Below the pieces are notes generated by a model that had not been told where the DNA came from, ran no database searches, and saw nothing but the letters and a program-made list of their open reading frames with translations. From contig JAACZV010000012.1 in NCBI GenBank assembly GCA_009996515.1, positions 56,289 to 120,288 on the forward strand: DNA of 64,000 bases. The letters run 5' to 3'. This document shows, piece after piece, positions 48,564-57,677 of this stretch. Positions within the stretch are counted from its first letter, which is position 1, and each line of letters opens with the position of its first letter. Position numbers and translations under genes: made by a program. The stretch comes from Comamonadaceae bacterium. GTDB lineage: Bacteria; Pseudomonadota; Gammaproteobacteria; Burkholderiales; Burkholderiaceae_C.

Positions 48564-50900
48564 ATGCCGCGTCAGCACGACCCCTTCTTCGACGGCCAGC
48601 CCCAGGCGCCGGGCCTGCGCCTGGCCGCCAACGGCGAGCCGCCGCCGCCGGCAGACCCGCTGGAGGACCTGGCCAGCCAGCCCCTGGGCGACCCGCTGCT
48701 GCAGGCGCTGGCCTGGCTGACCCGCCACCATGGCAAGCCGCGCTCGCCCGAGTCGCTGCGCGCCGGCGCGCCGGTGGAGGGGCCGCTGGCACCGGACGGC
48801 GCCATCCGCATCATGCGCGAGGCCGGCTACAACGCCGGGCTGCTGCGCAAGCCCATCGCCGACATCCACGACCTGCTGCTGCCGGCGGTGCTGCTGCTCA
48901 ACGGCGGCGACGCCTGCGTGCTGGTGCGCCGGCTGGACGACGGCGGGCGCTACGAGGTGGTCTTCCCCGGCCCCGAGGCGGCGGCCGTGCCGGCCAGCGT
49001 CGCCGAGCTGGAGCCCGAGTACAGCGGCTTCATGCTGGCCGTGTCGCCGGTGCAGGAGTCGCAGGCTCACACCCGCAACCCGGCGGACGGGCAGATCCTG
49101 CGCCCGGCCGGCGAGCACTGGCTGTGGGGCACGCTGAAACGCTTCGTGCCCTACTACCGTTCGGCCATGATCGCCGCGCTGCTCAGCAACGTGCTGATGC
49201 TGGTGTCGGGCGTGGTCACGTCGGTCATCTACGACAAGGTCATCCCGCACCAGGCCATCGTCACGCTGTGGGCGCTGGCCGTGGGCGCCGGCATCGCGCT
49301 GCTGTTCGACCTGTTCTCGCGCCAGCTGCGCGCCCACCTGATCGACCTGGCCGGCCGCAAGGCCGACATGATCATCGGCGCCAAGCTGTTCCGCCAGACG
49401 CTGGGCGTGCGCATGGAGCACAAGCCCGGCTCGGCCGGCTCCTACGCCCACCACCTGGCGCAGATCGAGATCGTGCGCGAGTTCTTCGCGTCGGCCACGA
49501 TGTCGGTGCTGACCGATCTGCCCTTCGTGCTGCTGTTCGTCGCGATGACCTTCATCATCGGCGGGCCGCTGGGCTGGGTGCTGGTCATCGCCATCCCCAT
49601 CATCCTGGTCATGACCTACGCCATCCAGGGCTATCTGCGCCGCGCCATGCGCACCAACATGGCCGAGATGGCCGACCTGCAGGGCACGCTGGTGGAGGCC
49701 ATCGAGGGCCTGGAAGACCTGAAGACCTCCGGCGCCGAAGGCCGCTTTCTGCGCCGCTACGAAACCAGCACGGCCATCGCCGCCGAGTCGGCGCTGCGGG
49801 CCCGCAACATGTCCAGCTGGAGCTCCAACATCTCGATGACGATGCAGCAGAGCATCAACCTCGTGATGCTGGTCTGGGGCGTCCACCTGATCCGCGACGG
49901 CCAGATCACGGCCGGCGCGCTGATCGGCTCGGTGATGTTCGCCAGCCGCGCGCTGATGCCGCTGGGCAGCCTGGTCAGCCTGGCGACGCGCTACCAGGGC
50001 GCGCGCGCCGCGATGCTGTCGCTGGACCGCATGATGCAGGCGCCCACCGAGCGCGAGAGCCACCGCAACTACGTGCCGCTGAACCAGTTCAGCGGCCGCC
50101 TGGGCCTGCACGACGTGGGCTTCAGCTACCCCATCGTTGGCGACGCGGCCGCGCCCAAGGTGTTGAAGAACGTCAACCTGAAGCTGGAGCCGGGTGAGCG
50201 GGTCGCCATCCTGGGCCGCATCGGCAGCGGCAAGTCGACCATCCTGCGGCTGCTCGCCGGCCTGTACCAGCCCAGCGAGGGCATGGTGGACGTCGACGGC
50301 ATCGACCTGCGCCAGCTCGACCCGGCCGAGTTCCGCTCGCACATCGGCTTCGTGTCGCAGGAGCCGCGGCTGTTCCACGGCACGCTGCGCGACAACGTGC
50401 TGATGGGGCGTGCCCACATCGACGCGGCGCGCCTGGTCGAAGTGGCGCGGCTGACGGGGCTGGACCGGGTCATCGCGTCGCACCCGCAGGGCTGGGACCT
50501 GCCGGTGGGCGAGATGGGCGGGCTGCTGTCCGGCGGCCAGCGTCAGCTCGTCGCGCTGGCGCGCAGCCTGGTGACCAAGCCGCAGATCCTGTTGATGGAC
50601 GAGCCCACCAGCTCGATGGACGCGCAAAGCGAAATGGCCTTCCTGCGCCAGCTGCGCGACGCCGCGGGCGCCTGCACGCTGGTGGTCGTCACGCACCGGC
50701 CGGCCGTGCTGGAGCTGGTGTCGCGCATCATCGTCGTCGACAGCGGCCGCATGGTGCTGGACGGCCCGCGCGACCAGGTGCTGGCCGCGCTGTCCGGTGT
50801 GCGCCCCGCGCAGCCGCCGGCCGAGGCCGCTGCCGCCGAGGGCGGCAACCTGCGCATGCATCCGTCGGCCCAGCCCGTGCAGCGTTCCGCCTCGGTCTGA
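48564..50900 (+). CDS. Type I secretion ABC exporter (HlyB/LapB-like)
   Basis: Inner-membrane ATPase/permease of a type I secretion system, 778 residues. A C39-peptidase-like N-terminal domain (about 40-175) lacks the catalytic cysteine, as in HlyB and LapB, so cargo is not expected to lose a leader. The membrane domain runs about 185-480. The nucleotide-binding domain has Walker A GRIGSGKST near residue 550, signature LLSGGQRQ near 655 and Walker B ILLMDEPTSSMD near 675. An extra N-terminal 40 residues are Pro-rich. Its start abuts the GT41 stop, and HlyD follows after 3 bases. Confidence 0.95.
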   Translation: MPRQHDPFFDGQPQAPGLRLAANGEPPPPADPLEDLASQPLGDPLLQALAWLTRHHGKPRSPESLRAGAPVEGPLAPDGAIRIMREAGYNAGLLRKPIADIHDLLLPAVLLLNGGDACVLVRRLDDGGRYEVVFPGPEAAAVPASVAELEPEYSGFMLAVSPVQESQAHTRNPADGQILRPAGEHWLWGTLKRFVPYYRSAMIAALLSNVLMLVSGVVTSVIYDKVIPHQAIVTLWALAVGAGIALLFDLFSRQLRAHLIDLAGRKADMIIGAKLFRQTLGVRMEHKPGSAGSYAHHLAQIEIVREFFASATMSVLTDLPFVLLFVAMTFIIGGPLGWVLVIAIPIILVMTYAIQGYLRRAMRTNMAEMADLQGTLVEAIEGLEDLKTSGAEGRFLRRYETSTAIAAESALRARNMSSWSSNISMTMQQSINLVMLVWGVHLIRDGQITAGALIGSVMFASRALMPLGSLVSLATRYQGARAAMLSLDRMMQAPTERESHRNYVPLNQFSGRLGLHDVGFSYPIVGDAAAPKVLKNVNLKLEPGERVAILGRIGSGKSTILRLLAGLYQPSEGMVDVDGIDLRQLDPAEFRSHIGFVSQEPRLFHGTLRDNVLMGRAHIDAARLVEVARLTGLDRVIASHPQGWDLPVGEMGGLLSGGQRQLVALARSLVTKPQILLMDEPTSSMDAQSEMAFLRQLRDAAGACTLVVVTHRPAVLELVSRIIVVDSGRMVLDGPRDQVLAALSGVRPAQPPAEAAAAEGGNLRMHPSAQPVQRSASV

Positions 50901-50903
50901 TCC

Positions 50904-52118
50904 ATGGCGGCGAACGACAAGACCAGCCTCAGCCGGCAGGAGAGCCTGTTCGTCACCGGCGTCAACAGCGCCCATCTGGACGAGCCGCTGCCGCGGGCGA
51001 CCTGGGCGCTTTACCTGCTGCTGGCCGTCGTCGTGACGGCCATCGTCTGGGCCTCGCTGGCCCATGTGGACGAGGTCACGCGCAGCGACGCGCGCATCGT
51101 GCCCGATGGCCGCGAGCAGGTCATCGCCAGCCTGGACAGCGGCATCCTGCGCGAGCTGTTCGTGCGCGAGGGCCAGGAGGTGCAGGCCGGCCAGGAGCTG
51201 GCCCAGCTGGACCCGACGCGCGTGGAGGCCTCGCAGAACGAGGGCCAGGCCAAGCGGCTGGCGCTGAAGGCCCAGGTCGCGCGGCTGCAGGCCGAGGCCA
51301 ATGGCCGCACGCCCAGGTTCCCGCCCGAGGTGCTGGCGGTACCGCGCATTGCCCAGGCCGAGACCGAGGCCTTCGAGGCGCGTCGCCGCGTGCTGGACGA
51401 GGCGGTCGGCGCCATCGGCCGCAGCGCCGGCCTGCTCGCCAAGGAGCAGCGCATCGCCCAGGACATGGCGGCCAAGGGCCTGATGTCCGACGTCGAGGTG
51501 ATGCGGCTGAACCGCCAGGTCAACGAGCTGCAGCAGCAGCGCAGCGAGCGCATCAGCCGCTTCCGCCAGGAGGCCAGCAGCGAGCTGGTGCGCGTGCAGA
51601 CCGAGATGGCCCAGCTGGACGAGCAGATGGTGGTGCGCCAGGACGCGATGCAGCGCACGGTGCTGAAGTCGCCGGTGCACGGCGTCGTCAAGAACATCCG
51701 CGTCAACACGGTGGGCGGCGTCGTCACGACCGGCGCGCCCATCATGGAGATCTCGCCCATAGGCCCGCGCGTGCTGGTGGAGGCGCGCATCAAGCCCAAG
51801 GACATCGGCTTCCTGCGCGTGGGCCAGACGGCCGAGATCAAGCTCAACGGCTACGACTTCAACGTCTACGGCGGGCTGGAGGGCAAGATCGAGTACATCA
51901 GCCCCGACGCGATGGGCGAGACCGAGAAGAACAACGACAGCACCTATTACCGCGTCGTCATCTCCGCCGAGCGCAACAACACCCACTTCAAGGGCAAGCC
52001 GCTGCCGGTGATTCCCGGCATGCAGGCCATGGTGGACATCCGCACCGGCGACCGCTCGGTGCTCAGCTACCTGCTGCGACCCATGATGAAGTCGCGCGAG
52101 GCGCTGCGCGAGCGGTAA
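50904..52118 (+). CDS. HlyD-family membrane fusion protein of the type I secretion system
   Basis: Periplasmic adaptor of 404 residues. One membrane helix (about 32-50) is preceded by a short cytoplasmic tail. A lipoyl half motif follows (VTRSDARIVPDGREQVI), then a long coiled coil (about 105-250, Gln/Glu/Arg-rich). The second lipoyl half is LKSPVHGVVKNIRVNTVGGVV, and the beta-barrel contains GFLRVGQTAEIKLNGYDF. It links the ABC exporter to the TolC-like channel encoded 66 bases downstream. Confidence 0.94.
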   Translation: MAANDKTSLSRQESLFVTGVNSAHLDEPLPRATWALYLLLAVVVTAIVWASLAHVDEVTRSDARIVPDGREQVIASLDSGILRELFVREGQEVQAGQELAQLDPTRVEASQNEGQAKRLALKAQVARLQAEANGRTPRFPPEVLAVPRIAQAETEAFEARRRVLDEAVGAIGRSAGLLAKEQRIAQDMAAKGLMSDVEVMRLNRQVNELQQQRSERISRFRQEASSELVRVQTEMAQLDEQMVVRQDAMQRTVLKSPVHGVVKNIRVNTVGGVVTTGAPIMEISPIGPRVLVEARIKPKDIGFLRVGQTAEIKLNGYDFNVYGGLEGKIEYISPDAMGETEKNNDSTYYRVVISAERNNTHFKGKPLPVIPGMQAMVDIRTGDRSVLSYLLRPMMKSREALRER

Positions 52119-52184
52119 AGCCGCCGCGAGGCCCCGCTTTTCCGGGCTTTGGCCGGGGCGGGTGGGTGGTCTAGTGACGGGGCC

Positions 52185-53594
52185 ATGCTGTCCCCCGTCC
52201 GTCATCTCCTCATCCACGGCCTCGTTGCCGCGCTGCTCGTCCAGAGCCCTGTCGTGCAGGCGCAGGCGCGCCCGCCCAAGGCCAAGCCGCCCGTCGTGCC
52301 GGCCGCCGAGGCGCCGCCCTCGCAGGGCCGCTGCCAGGAAGAGGAGGCCGGCGTGTCGCGCAGCGGCCGCGACGCCAGCATGATCGACACCAGCGACGCC
52401 GACCCCCGCATGCAGCTGCAGGAGCTGGTGCAGATGGCGCTGCAGCGCAGCCGCCCCATCGGCGTGGCCCGGCTGCTCGCGCTGGCGGCCGAGGCCGATC
52501 TCGAGGAGGCCCGCGCCTCGCGGCTGCCGCAGGTCTCGCTGTCCGGCACGGCGGGCCATGTGGGCAGCATCGTGGGTGGCATCGACCAGCCGCGCGGCCT
52601 GCAGGGCCGCGCCAGCATCAACGTCAGCGCGCCGCTCTACGACTCCGGGCGCATTGCCAAGCTGACCGAATGGCGCAGCCAGCTCGCCGAGGCGGCCAAG
52701 TTCGGCCAGAGCAGCGCCGAGGAGCAGCTGTCGCTGCAGACCGTATCGCTGGCGCTGGACCGCAGCCGCTACGTGCTGCAGGCCCAGGTCTACACGCAGT
52801 ACGTGCGCAAGATGGCCTGCCTGGTGGACGCGCTGGAGATCATCACCAAGTCCGACCGCGGCCGTGCCAGCGAGCTGGTGCAGGCGCAGAAGAGCCTGCA
52901 GCAGGCCGACCTGGCCTATGAGCAGACGCTGACCGCGCTGCGCCAGACCGAGGTGCGCATGCGCCGCCTGGTCGGTGACGCGCTGCCGCCGGCCGCCAGC
53001 ATGAGCTCGGTGCTGGCCCAGGTGCCTGACCTGGAGCAGATGCAGAGCGACATCCTGCTGGCGCCCGACGTGTCCCAGGCCACGGCCCAGGCCAAGGCGC
53101 AGCGCAGCTACGCCGAGTCCGTGCTGGCCGGGCAGAAGCCCTCGGTGAGCCTGCTGATGAACGGCTCGTCCACGATAGGCACGGGCAAGGCGACGGAATG
53201 GATAGGCGGCGTGGCCATCAACATCCCGCTCTACCAGCCCGGCGCCGACGCGTCGCTGACGGCCGCCGCGCGCCGCTCCCAGGCCGCGGCGCTGCAGCGC
53301 GACGAGACCATCGACGCCAAGCGCTACCGCCTGCTGGAGATGTACGAGACGGCCAACTCCTCGCTGGACCGTGCACGCCGCGTCGTCGACATCCTGCGCA
53401 ACAGCGACCGCGTGCGCGCGTCCACGCTGCAGCAATGGCAGCAGCTGGGCCGGCGCTCGCTGTTCGACGTGATGGGCGCCGAGAGCGACTACTACTCGAT
53501 GCGCATCGCCCATGTGAACGCGCTGTTCGACGCGCAGCAGGTGGTGGCGATGATGTGGTCCATGGGCCGCGGCGTCACGACGCCGCTGCGCTGA
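52185..53594 (+). CDS. TolC-family outer membrane channel of the type I secretion system
   Basis: Outer-membrane efflux channel, 469 residues. A signal peptide covers about 1-29 and a Pro/Ala-rich linker follows. The two repeated helical hairpin/beta-barrel halves start with ELVQMALQRSRPIGVARL (residue 79 on) and SVLAQVPDLEQMQSDILLA (about 280 on). ATG 52185 gives the signal peptide; the frame extends 12 codons further upstream without one. With the two genes before it, it completes a T1SS of the adhesin-exporting type. Confidence 0.92.
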   Translation: MLSPVRHLLIHGLVAALLVQSPVVQAQARPPKAKPPVVPAAEAPPSQGRCQEEEAGVSRSGRDASMIDTSDADPRMQLQELVQMALQRSRPIGVARLLALAAEADLEEARASRLPQVSLSGTAGHVGSIVGGIDQPRGLQGRASINVSAPLYDSGRIAKLTEWRSQLAEAAKFGQSSAEEQLSLQTVSLALDRSRYVLQAQVYTQYVRKMACLVDALEIITKSDRGRASELVQAQKSLQQADLAYEQTLTALRQTEVRMRRLVGDALPPAASMSSVLAQVPDLEQMQSDILLAPDVSQATAQAKAQRSYAESVLAGQKPSVSLLMNGSSTIGTGKATEWIGGVAINIPLYQPGADASLTAAARRSQAAALQRDETIDAKRYRLLEMYETANSSLDRARRVVDILRNSDRVRASTLQQWQQLGRRSLFDVMGAESDYYSMRIAHVNALFDAQQVVAMMWSMGRGVTTPLR

Positions 53595-53643
53595 CCCGGC
53601 CGCAGGGCATACTGAAATCGTTCGCAGCCGAGGAGATTTGCCG

Positions 53644-53667
53644 ATGACGATTCGAGGGTGGGCGTGA
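53644..53667 (+). other. Seven-codon leader ORF overlapping the FkbH-like start
   Basis: GAGGAG at 53630-53635 is well placed for ATG 53644, which opens MTIRGWA and stops at TGA 53665-53667. That stop overlaps the GTG (53664) of the next gene as GTGA. Either this is a translational-coupling leader, or a one-base frameshift has separated the true N-terminus of the FkbH-like protein. Confidence 0.5.
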
Positions 53668-55253
53668 CACAGGCTGCCGACCTGGAGCGCAGCATGCGCC
53701 GCATGGATGCGCAGCGCACGCTGTTTGCGCCGCTGCCCAGCCGGCTGGAGCTGCTGGGCATGGCCCTGGATGCCGCCGAAGGCCCGCCGCGCCGCGTCAA
53801 TGTCTGGCGCAACCAGGCGGTCGAGACGCTGCTGACGCTGGCGAAGCCCTACCTGGATTGGGCGGGGCTGGCCCTGGACCCCTGGCTGTCGGGCTACGAC
53901 GACAGCCTGTCCTTCGCCGAGCATGCGCCGGCGGCGCTGGAACTGCTGTGGCTGGATGCCGCCCGCCTGCCCGCCGATCCGGGCTGGCTGGAAGGCCGCA
54001 TCGCCGCGCTGCGCGAACTGAGCCGGGCGCCCATCCTCGTGCTGGCCTCCGCCCCCGTGGCGGCGTCCGGCCCGGACGTGCATGTGGCCGACCTGGGTGG
54101 CGTCTGCAGCGCCGCCGGCGTGCCGCTGCTGGATCCGCGGCTGGCCAAGGTGACGGGCTCGCCGCTGTCGGCGGCGGCGCAGTCGCTGATCGCGCGCGAG
54201 CTGGCCTGCCGCTGGCTGCCCGCGCTGCTGTGCCCGCCGCTGAAGGCCGTGGCGGTGGACCTGGACCACACGCTCTACGCCGGCGTGCTGGGCGAGGACG
54301 GCGCGCAGGGCGTGCGCCTGGAGCCGGGCCATGAGCTGCTGCAGCAGCGGCTCAAGGCTTTGCGGGAGCGGGGCATCTTCCTGGCGCTGGTGTCGCGCAA
54401 CGAGCGTGCCGACGTGCAGGCCTTGTTCGACGAACGCACCGACTTCCCGCTGCGCTGGGAGGATTTCTCGGTCACCGAGATTTCCTGGGGCGACAAGGCC
54501 GATGCGCTGCAACGCGTCGCCCAGGCGCTCAACATCGACGTCTCGGCCATTGCCTTCCTCGATGACAACCCCGGCGAGCTCGCCCAGGTCGGCCTGCGCC
54601 TGCCGACGCTGCGCTGTGCGCTGGCCCATGCGGACGCCGCGCTGACCACCCGCGTGCTGGAACACCTGCCGGCCCTGTGGCGCTGGCGGGTCAGCGCCGA
54701 GGACGCCCGCCGCGTGGCCGACCAGCAGGCCAACGCGCAGCGCGCGGCGCTGTCGGCGGCCGACCCCGAGGCCTATTTCAGGTCGCTGGGCGTGCGGCTG
54801 CGCTTCTCGCTGAACGACGCCGGCCAGCTGGCCCGCATGGCCGAGATGAGCGGCAAGACCAACCAGTTCAACCTGGCGCTCGCGCGCCTGAGCGAGACCG
54901 ACTACGCGGCGCGGCTGGCCGACCCGGCGGGCGCCGTCGTGACCGTCGAGCTGGCCGACCGCTTCTCCGACAGCGGCGTCGTCGGCCTGCTGGCGGCGCG
55001 GGTGGCCGACGATCTCATCGAGGTCGACGAACTGTTGATATCCTGCCGCGCCATGGGCCGCCGCCTGGAGGACAGCATCGTCATCGGCGCGCTGCAATGC
55101 CTGCCGGCGCGGCCGGTGCAGTTCCGCGTCACCGAGGGGCCGCGCAACCAGCCGGCGCGCCACTGGCTGGGCCAGTCCGCCACCTGGCCGGCCGAGCGCG
55201 TGCTGTCCTTCACGCCGCCCGACGGCGTCCAAACCGAGAGGAATCTTCCGTGA
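53664..55253 (+). CDS. FkbH-like HAD-IIIC family protein
   Basis: 529-residue protein of the FkbH type. Members with this HAD domain load glyceryl units from 1,3-bisphosphoglycerate onto acyl carrier proteins, or act in sugar-modification clusters. An N-terminal domain (1-190) precedes the HAD motif AVAVDLDHTLYAGVLGEDG near residue 195; further HAD motifs are LALVSRNERADV and AFLDDNPGELAQV. The C-terminal GNAT-like part contains MSGKTNQFNLALARLSE and RAMGRRLEDSIVIGAL. The start is uncertain (GTG 53664 or 53658). It is coupled by GTGA to a free acyl carrier protein, the expected partner. Confidence 0.88.
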   Translation: MTQAADLERSMRRMDAQRTLFAPLPSRLELLGMALDAAEGPPRRVNVWRNQAVETLLTLAKPYLDWAGLALDPWLSGYDDSLSFAEHAPAALELLWLDAARLPADPGWLEGRIAALRELSRAPILVLASAPVAASGPDVHVADLGGVCSAAGVPLLDPRLAKVTGSPLSAAAQSLIARELACRWLPALLCPPLKAVAVDLDHTLYAGVLGEDGAQGVRLEPGHELLQQRLKALRERGIFLALVSRNERADVQALFDERTDFPLRWEDFSVTEISWGDKADALQRVAQALNIDVSAIAFLDDNPGELAQVGLRLPTLRCALAHADAALTTRVLEHLPALWRWRVSAEDARRVADQQANAQRAALSAADPEAYFRSLGVRLRFSLNDAGQLARMAEMSGKTNQFNLALARLSETDYAARLADPAGAVVTVELADRFSDSGVVGLLAARVADDLIEVDELLISCRAMGRRLEDSIVIGALQCLPARPVQFRVTEGPRNQPARHWLGQSATWPAERVLSFTPPDGVQTERNLP

Positions 55254-55471
55254 TCGAGACCGTCCTCGACGCCTTGCGCGTCGTGCTCAAGACCGAGGTG
55301 AACGCCGACACGTCGGTGCACAACACGCCGCAGTGGGATTCGCTGCGCCACATCGAGGTCATCTTCGCGGTCGAGGACGCCACCGGCGTGCAGTTCGACG
55401 AAGCCGAGCTGGGTGAACTCGACAGCGTGGCGCGCATCGTCGCGGCCATCCAGGCCAAGCATGCGGCATGA
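55250..55471 (+). CDS. Acyl carrier protein
   Basis: Free-standing carrier protein of 73 residues. The phosphopantetheine attachment serine is S31 in WDSLRHIEVI, a clear though non-canonical DSL motif. The acidic helix DATGVQFDEAELGEL is typical. It starts at GTG 55250, overlapping the FkbH-like stop as GTGA, and overlaps the next gene by 11 bases. It probably carries a glyceryl- or short acyl-group that a downstream transferase passes to a sugar. Confidence 0.9.
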   Translation: MIETVLDALRVVLKTEVNADTSVHNTPQWDSLRHIEVIFAVEDATGVQFDEAELGELDSVARIVAAIQAKHAA

Positions 55472-56042
55472 GCTGAGCCTGCGCGGCGAGGCCTTCGGCC
55501 TGCGCCCGGTGGCCGACGACGACGCTGGCTTCATCGTGGCCTTGCGCAGCGATCCCGAGCTGGGGCGCTGGCTGCATGCCACCTCGGCCCGGGTCGAGGA
55601 CCAGCTCGCCTGGCTGGCGCGTTACTACGAGCGCGCCGGCGACTACTACTTCGTCATCGAGCGGCTGGGCAGCGGGGAGCGCGAAGGCCTGATCAGCGTG
55701 TACGACGTCGCCGACGGCCAGGCCGAGTGGGGACGCTGGCTGCTGCGCCCGGGGTCGCTGGCGGCCGTCGAGAGCGCGGCGCTGATCTACCAGTGCGCCT
55801 TCGACGTGCTGGGCCTGGATGCCGTCTGCTGCCGCACGCTGGCGGCCAACGAACGGGTGGTGTCCTTCCACGACTCCTGCGGCATTGCCGAGCGCCGGCC
55901 GCTGCCGGCCTATGTGTCGCAGCGCGGGCAGGACTGGGACGCCGTCGAGCACCGCCTGACGCGCGCGGCCTGGCCGAACGTGGACGCGCGCCTGCGCCAG
56001 CTGGCCCGGCTCACCGCGAGGAGGCTGCAGCGTGGCGCTTGA
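55461..56042 (+). CDS. GNAT-family acetyltransferase
   Basis: 193-residue acyltransferase with the RimJ/RimL-like order: LRPVADDDAGFIVALRSDPELGRWLH at the N-terminus, DYYFVIERLGSGEREGLISVYDV, then GRWLLRPGSLAAVESAALIYQCAFDVLGL and CRTLAANERVVSFHDSCG. The CoA-binding loop is atypical (no QGxGxG). In this setting it may transfer an acyl group, perhaps from the adjacent carrier protein, to an amino sugar made by the FdtA/FdtB pair. Overlaps on both sides indicate one operon. Confidence 0.85.
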   Translation: MRHELSLRGEAFGLRPVADDDAGFIVALRSDPELGRWLHATSARVEDQLAWLARYYERAGDYYFVIERLGSGEREGLISVYDVADGQAEWGRWLLRPGSLAAVESAALIYQCAFDVLGLDAVCCRTLAANERVVSFHDSCGIAERRPLPAYVSQRGQDWDAVEHRLTRAAWPNVDARLRQLARLTARRLQRGA

Positions 56043-56445
56043 GAGCCTGCCGCCCGGCTCCGCCTTCCATCACCTGGGCTATGCCTGCGCGGCGCTGGAC
56101 AGGGACCGCGCCCAGTTCGAGCGCATGGGCTATGCCGCCGAGACTGAGGGCTTCGAAGACCCGGTGCAAGGCATACGCGGGCTGTTCATGACCGGCGCGG
56201 GGCCGCGCATCGAGTTGCTGGAGAACCTGCCCGGCAGCGCGACGCTGAACCCCTGGCTGGCGCAGGGGACCCGGATCTACCACTTCGCCTACGAGGTGCC
56301 CGACCTCGCCGCCGCGCTGGCCTGGGCGCGCGCGCAACGAGCGGTCACGACGGTCCAGCCCGTGGCGGCCGTGGCCTTCGACGGGCGCCGCATCGCCTTC
56401 GTGATGCTGCGCACCGGATTCATGCTGGAGTTCATCGAGACATGA
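56032..56445 (+). CDS. VOC-family (glyoxalase-like) protein
   Basis: 137-residue vicinal-oxygen-chelate fold protein with two beta-alpha-beta3 modules. The first opens with AFHHLGYACAALDRDRAQFERMGY and the second with IYHFAYEVPDLAAALAWAR; metal ligands are His15-type, Glu in RIELLEN and His in YHFAYEV. It resembles methylmalonyl-CoA epimerase-like members, so an epimerase or isomerase on an acyl or sugar substrate is possible. It starts at GTG 56032 after GAGGAGG and overlaps the methyltransferase by ATGA. Confidence 0.83.
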   Translation: MALESLPPGSAFHHLGYACAALDRDRAQFERMGYAAETEGFEDPVQGIRGLFMTGAGPRIELLENLPGSATLNPWLAQGTRIYHFAYEVPDLAAALAWARAQRAVTTVQPVAAVAFDGRRIAFVMLRTGFMLEFIET

Positions 56446-57170
56446 CGCAGCCCGATCTCAACGACATCGCCCGCAAGGCCTATCTGGCCGACTCCACCGG
56501 CGAGGGCTTCATCGAGCCGCTGGTGCATGCGACCCAGCTGCCCAGCCTGCTGGCGCGCATCGGCGCCGCGCCGCGCCGCGTGCTGGAGATGGGCTTCGGC
56601 GAAGGCACCATCACGGGCCCGCTGCTGGCGGCAGGCCATGAGGTGGAGCTGGTCGAGGGCTCATCGGACCTGTGCGCGGACGCCAGTGAGCGCTTCGGCG
56701 ACCGGCTGGCGGTGCATTGCAGCTACTTCGAGGACTTCCGCCCGGCGCGGCGCTACGACACGGTGCTGGCGCTGCACGTGCTGGAGCATGTACTGCAGCC
56801 CGAGGCCGTCGTGCGGCAGATGCATGAATGGCTGGCACCCGGCGGCCAGGTGATCGCCGTCGTGCCGAATGCCGAGTCGCTGCATCGCCAGCTGGCCGTC
56901 ATGATGGGGCTGCAGCCCCGGCTGGACTCGCTGTCGCCGCGCGACCACCTCGTGGGCCACCAGCGCGTGTACGACCTGGCGCAGTTCGCCGCGCTGTTCC
57001 GCGGCGCGGGCTTCGAGGTCGCCGAGGAGTTCGGCTACTTCGTCAAGATCGTGCCCAACGGCATGATGACGGGCTGGAAGCCCGAGCTGATCCAGAGCCT
57101 GACGACCATCTCGGACCGGTTGCCGCCGGCGCTGCTCGCCAACATCGGCCTGGTGCTGCGGCCGCGCTGA
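56442..57170 (+). CDS. Class I SAM-dependent methyltransferase
   Basis: 242-residue Rossmann methyltransferase. The SAM-binding motif I VLEMGFGEGTITGPLLAAGH is near residue 47, followed by VELVEGSSDLC. Motif II is DTVLALHVLEHVLQPEAVV and motif III is LAPGGQVIAVVPNAES. The pattern is that of UbiG/methyltransf_11-type enzymes in glycan clusters. The target may be a sugar hydroxyl or an acyl chain. It is the last of the FkbH-to-methyltransferase overlapping run; a 96-base gap follows. Confidence 0.88.
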   Translation: MTQPDLNDIARKAYLADSTGEGFIEPLVHATQLPSLLARIGAAPRRVLEMGFGEGTITGPLLAAGHEVELVEGSSDLCADASERFGDRLAVHCSYFEDFRPARRYDTVLALHVLEHVLQPEAVVRQMHEWLAPGGQVIAVVPNAESLHRQLAVMMGLQPRLDSLSPRDHLVGHQRVYDLAQFAALFRGAGFEVAEEFGYFVKIVPNGMMTGWKPELIQSLTTISDRLPPALLANIGLVLRPR

Positions 57171-57266
57171 CCGGCGCGGTGGCGAAATGCGCCGCTGAAC
57201 CTGCGTTAATCCCGACGGGGGAGGGGGCGGTCCACCGCACAATCGGCGCCGTATCAAGGATGCCCC

Positions 57267-57677
57267 ATGTCCATCGACAGCTGCCAGCTCATCGACCTGC
57301 CCAAGATCCAAGACCCGCGCGGGAACCTGACCTTCATCGAAGGCGGCGTCCATGTCCCGTTCGACATCCAGCGCGTCTACTACCTCTATGACGTGCCCGG
57401 CGGCTCCGAGCGTGGCGGCCATGCGCACAAGGAGCTGCACCAGTACATCGTCGCGATGTCGGGCAGCTTCGACGTGGTGCTGGACGACGGCAAGGACAAG
57501 AAGCGCGTGCACCTGAACCGCTCCTACCATGGCCTGTACGTGTGCCCCATGATCTGGCGCGAGCTGGACAACTTCTCGTCGGGCGCCGTCTGCATGGTGC
57601 TGGCGTCCAACCGCTACAGCGAGGACGACTACTACCGCGACTACGCCGAGTTCATGCGCGCGAGGTGGAGCCGGTGA
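57267..57677 (+). CDS. dTDP-sugar 3,4-ketoisomerase (FdtA/QdtA-type cupin)
   Basis: 136-residue cupin isomerase converting dTDP-4-keto-6-deoxyglucose into a 3-keto sugar, the precursor of dTDP-Fuc3NAc or Qui3NAc-type sugars. Family landmarks are [12 protein letters not shown] near residue 17, [11 protein letters not shown] near residue 49 and the C-terminal [12 protein letters not shown]. It overlaps the aminotransferase gene by GTGA, the usual FdtA-FdtB pairing. The dTDP-glucose synthesis genes (rmlA, rmlB) are not in this window. Confidence 0.9.
   Translation: MSIDSCQLIDLPKIQDPRGNLTFIEGGVHVPFDIQRVYYLYDVPGGSERGGHAHKELHQYIVAMSGSFDVVLDDGKDKKRVHLNRSYHGLYVCPMIWRELDNFSSGAVCMVLASNRYSEDDYYRDYAEFMRARWSR

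Noticed and set aside
48564..49090. Active C39 peptidase domain in the T1SS exporter (bacteriocin-type system)
   Set aside because: The N-terminal domain lacks the catalytic cysteine at the start of the C39 fold, and no double-glycine leader peptide gene lies nearby.
46416..55232. Continuous minus-strand open frame of about 2900 codons antisense to the GT41, T1SS and FkbH genes
   Set aside because: It is His/Gln/Arg/Leu-rich low-information sequence with no motif, start site or membrane pattern. The plus strand carries clear genes throughout. Strong third-position GC removes stops from the antisense frame.
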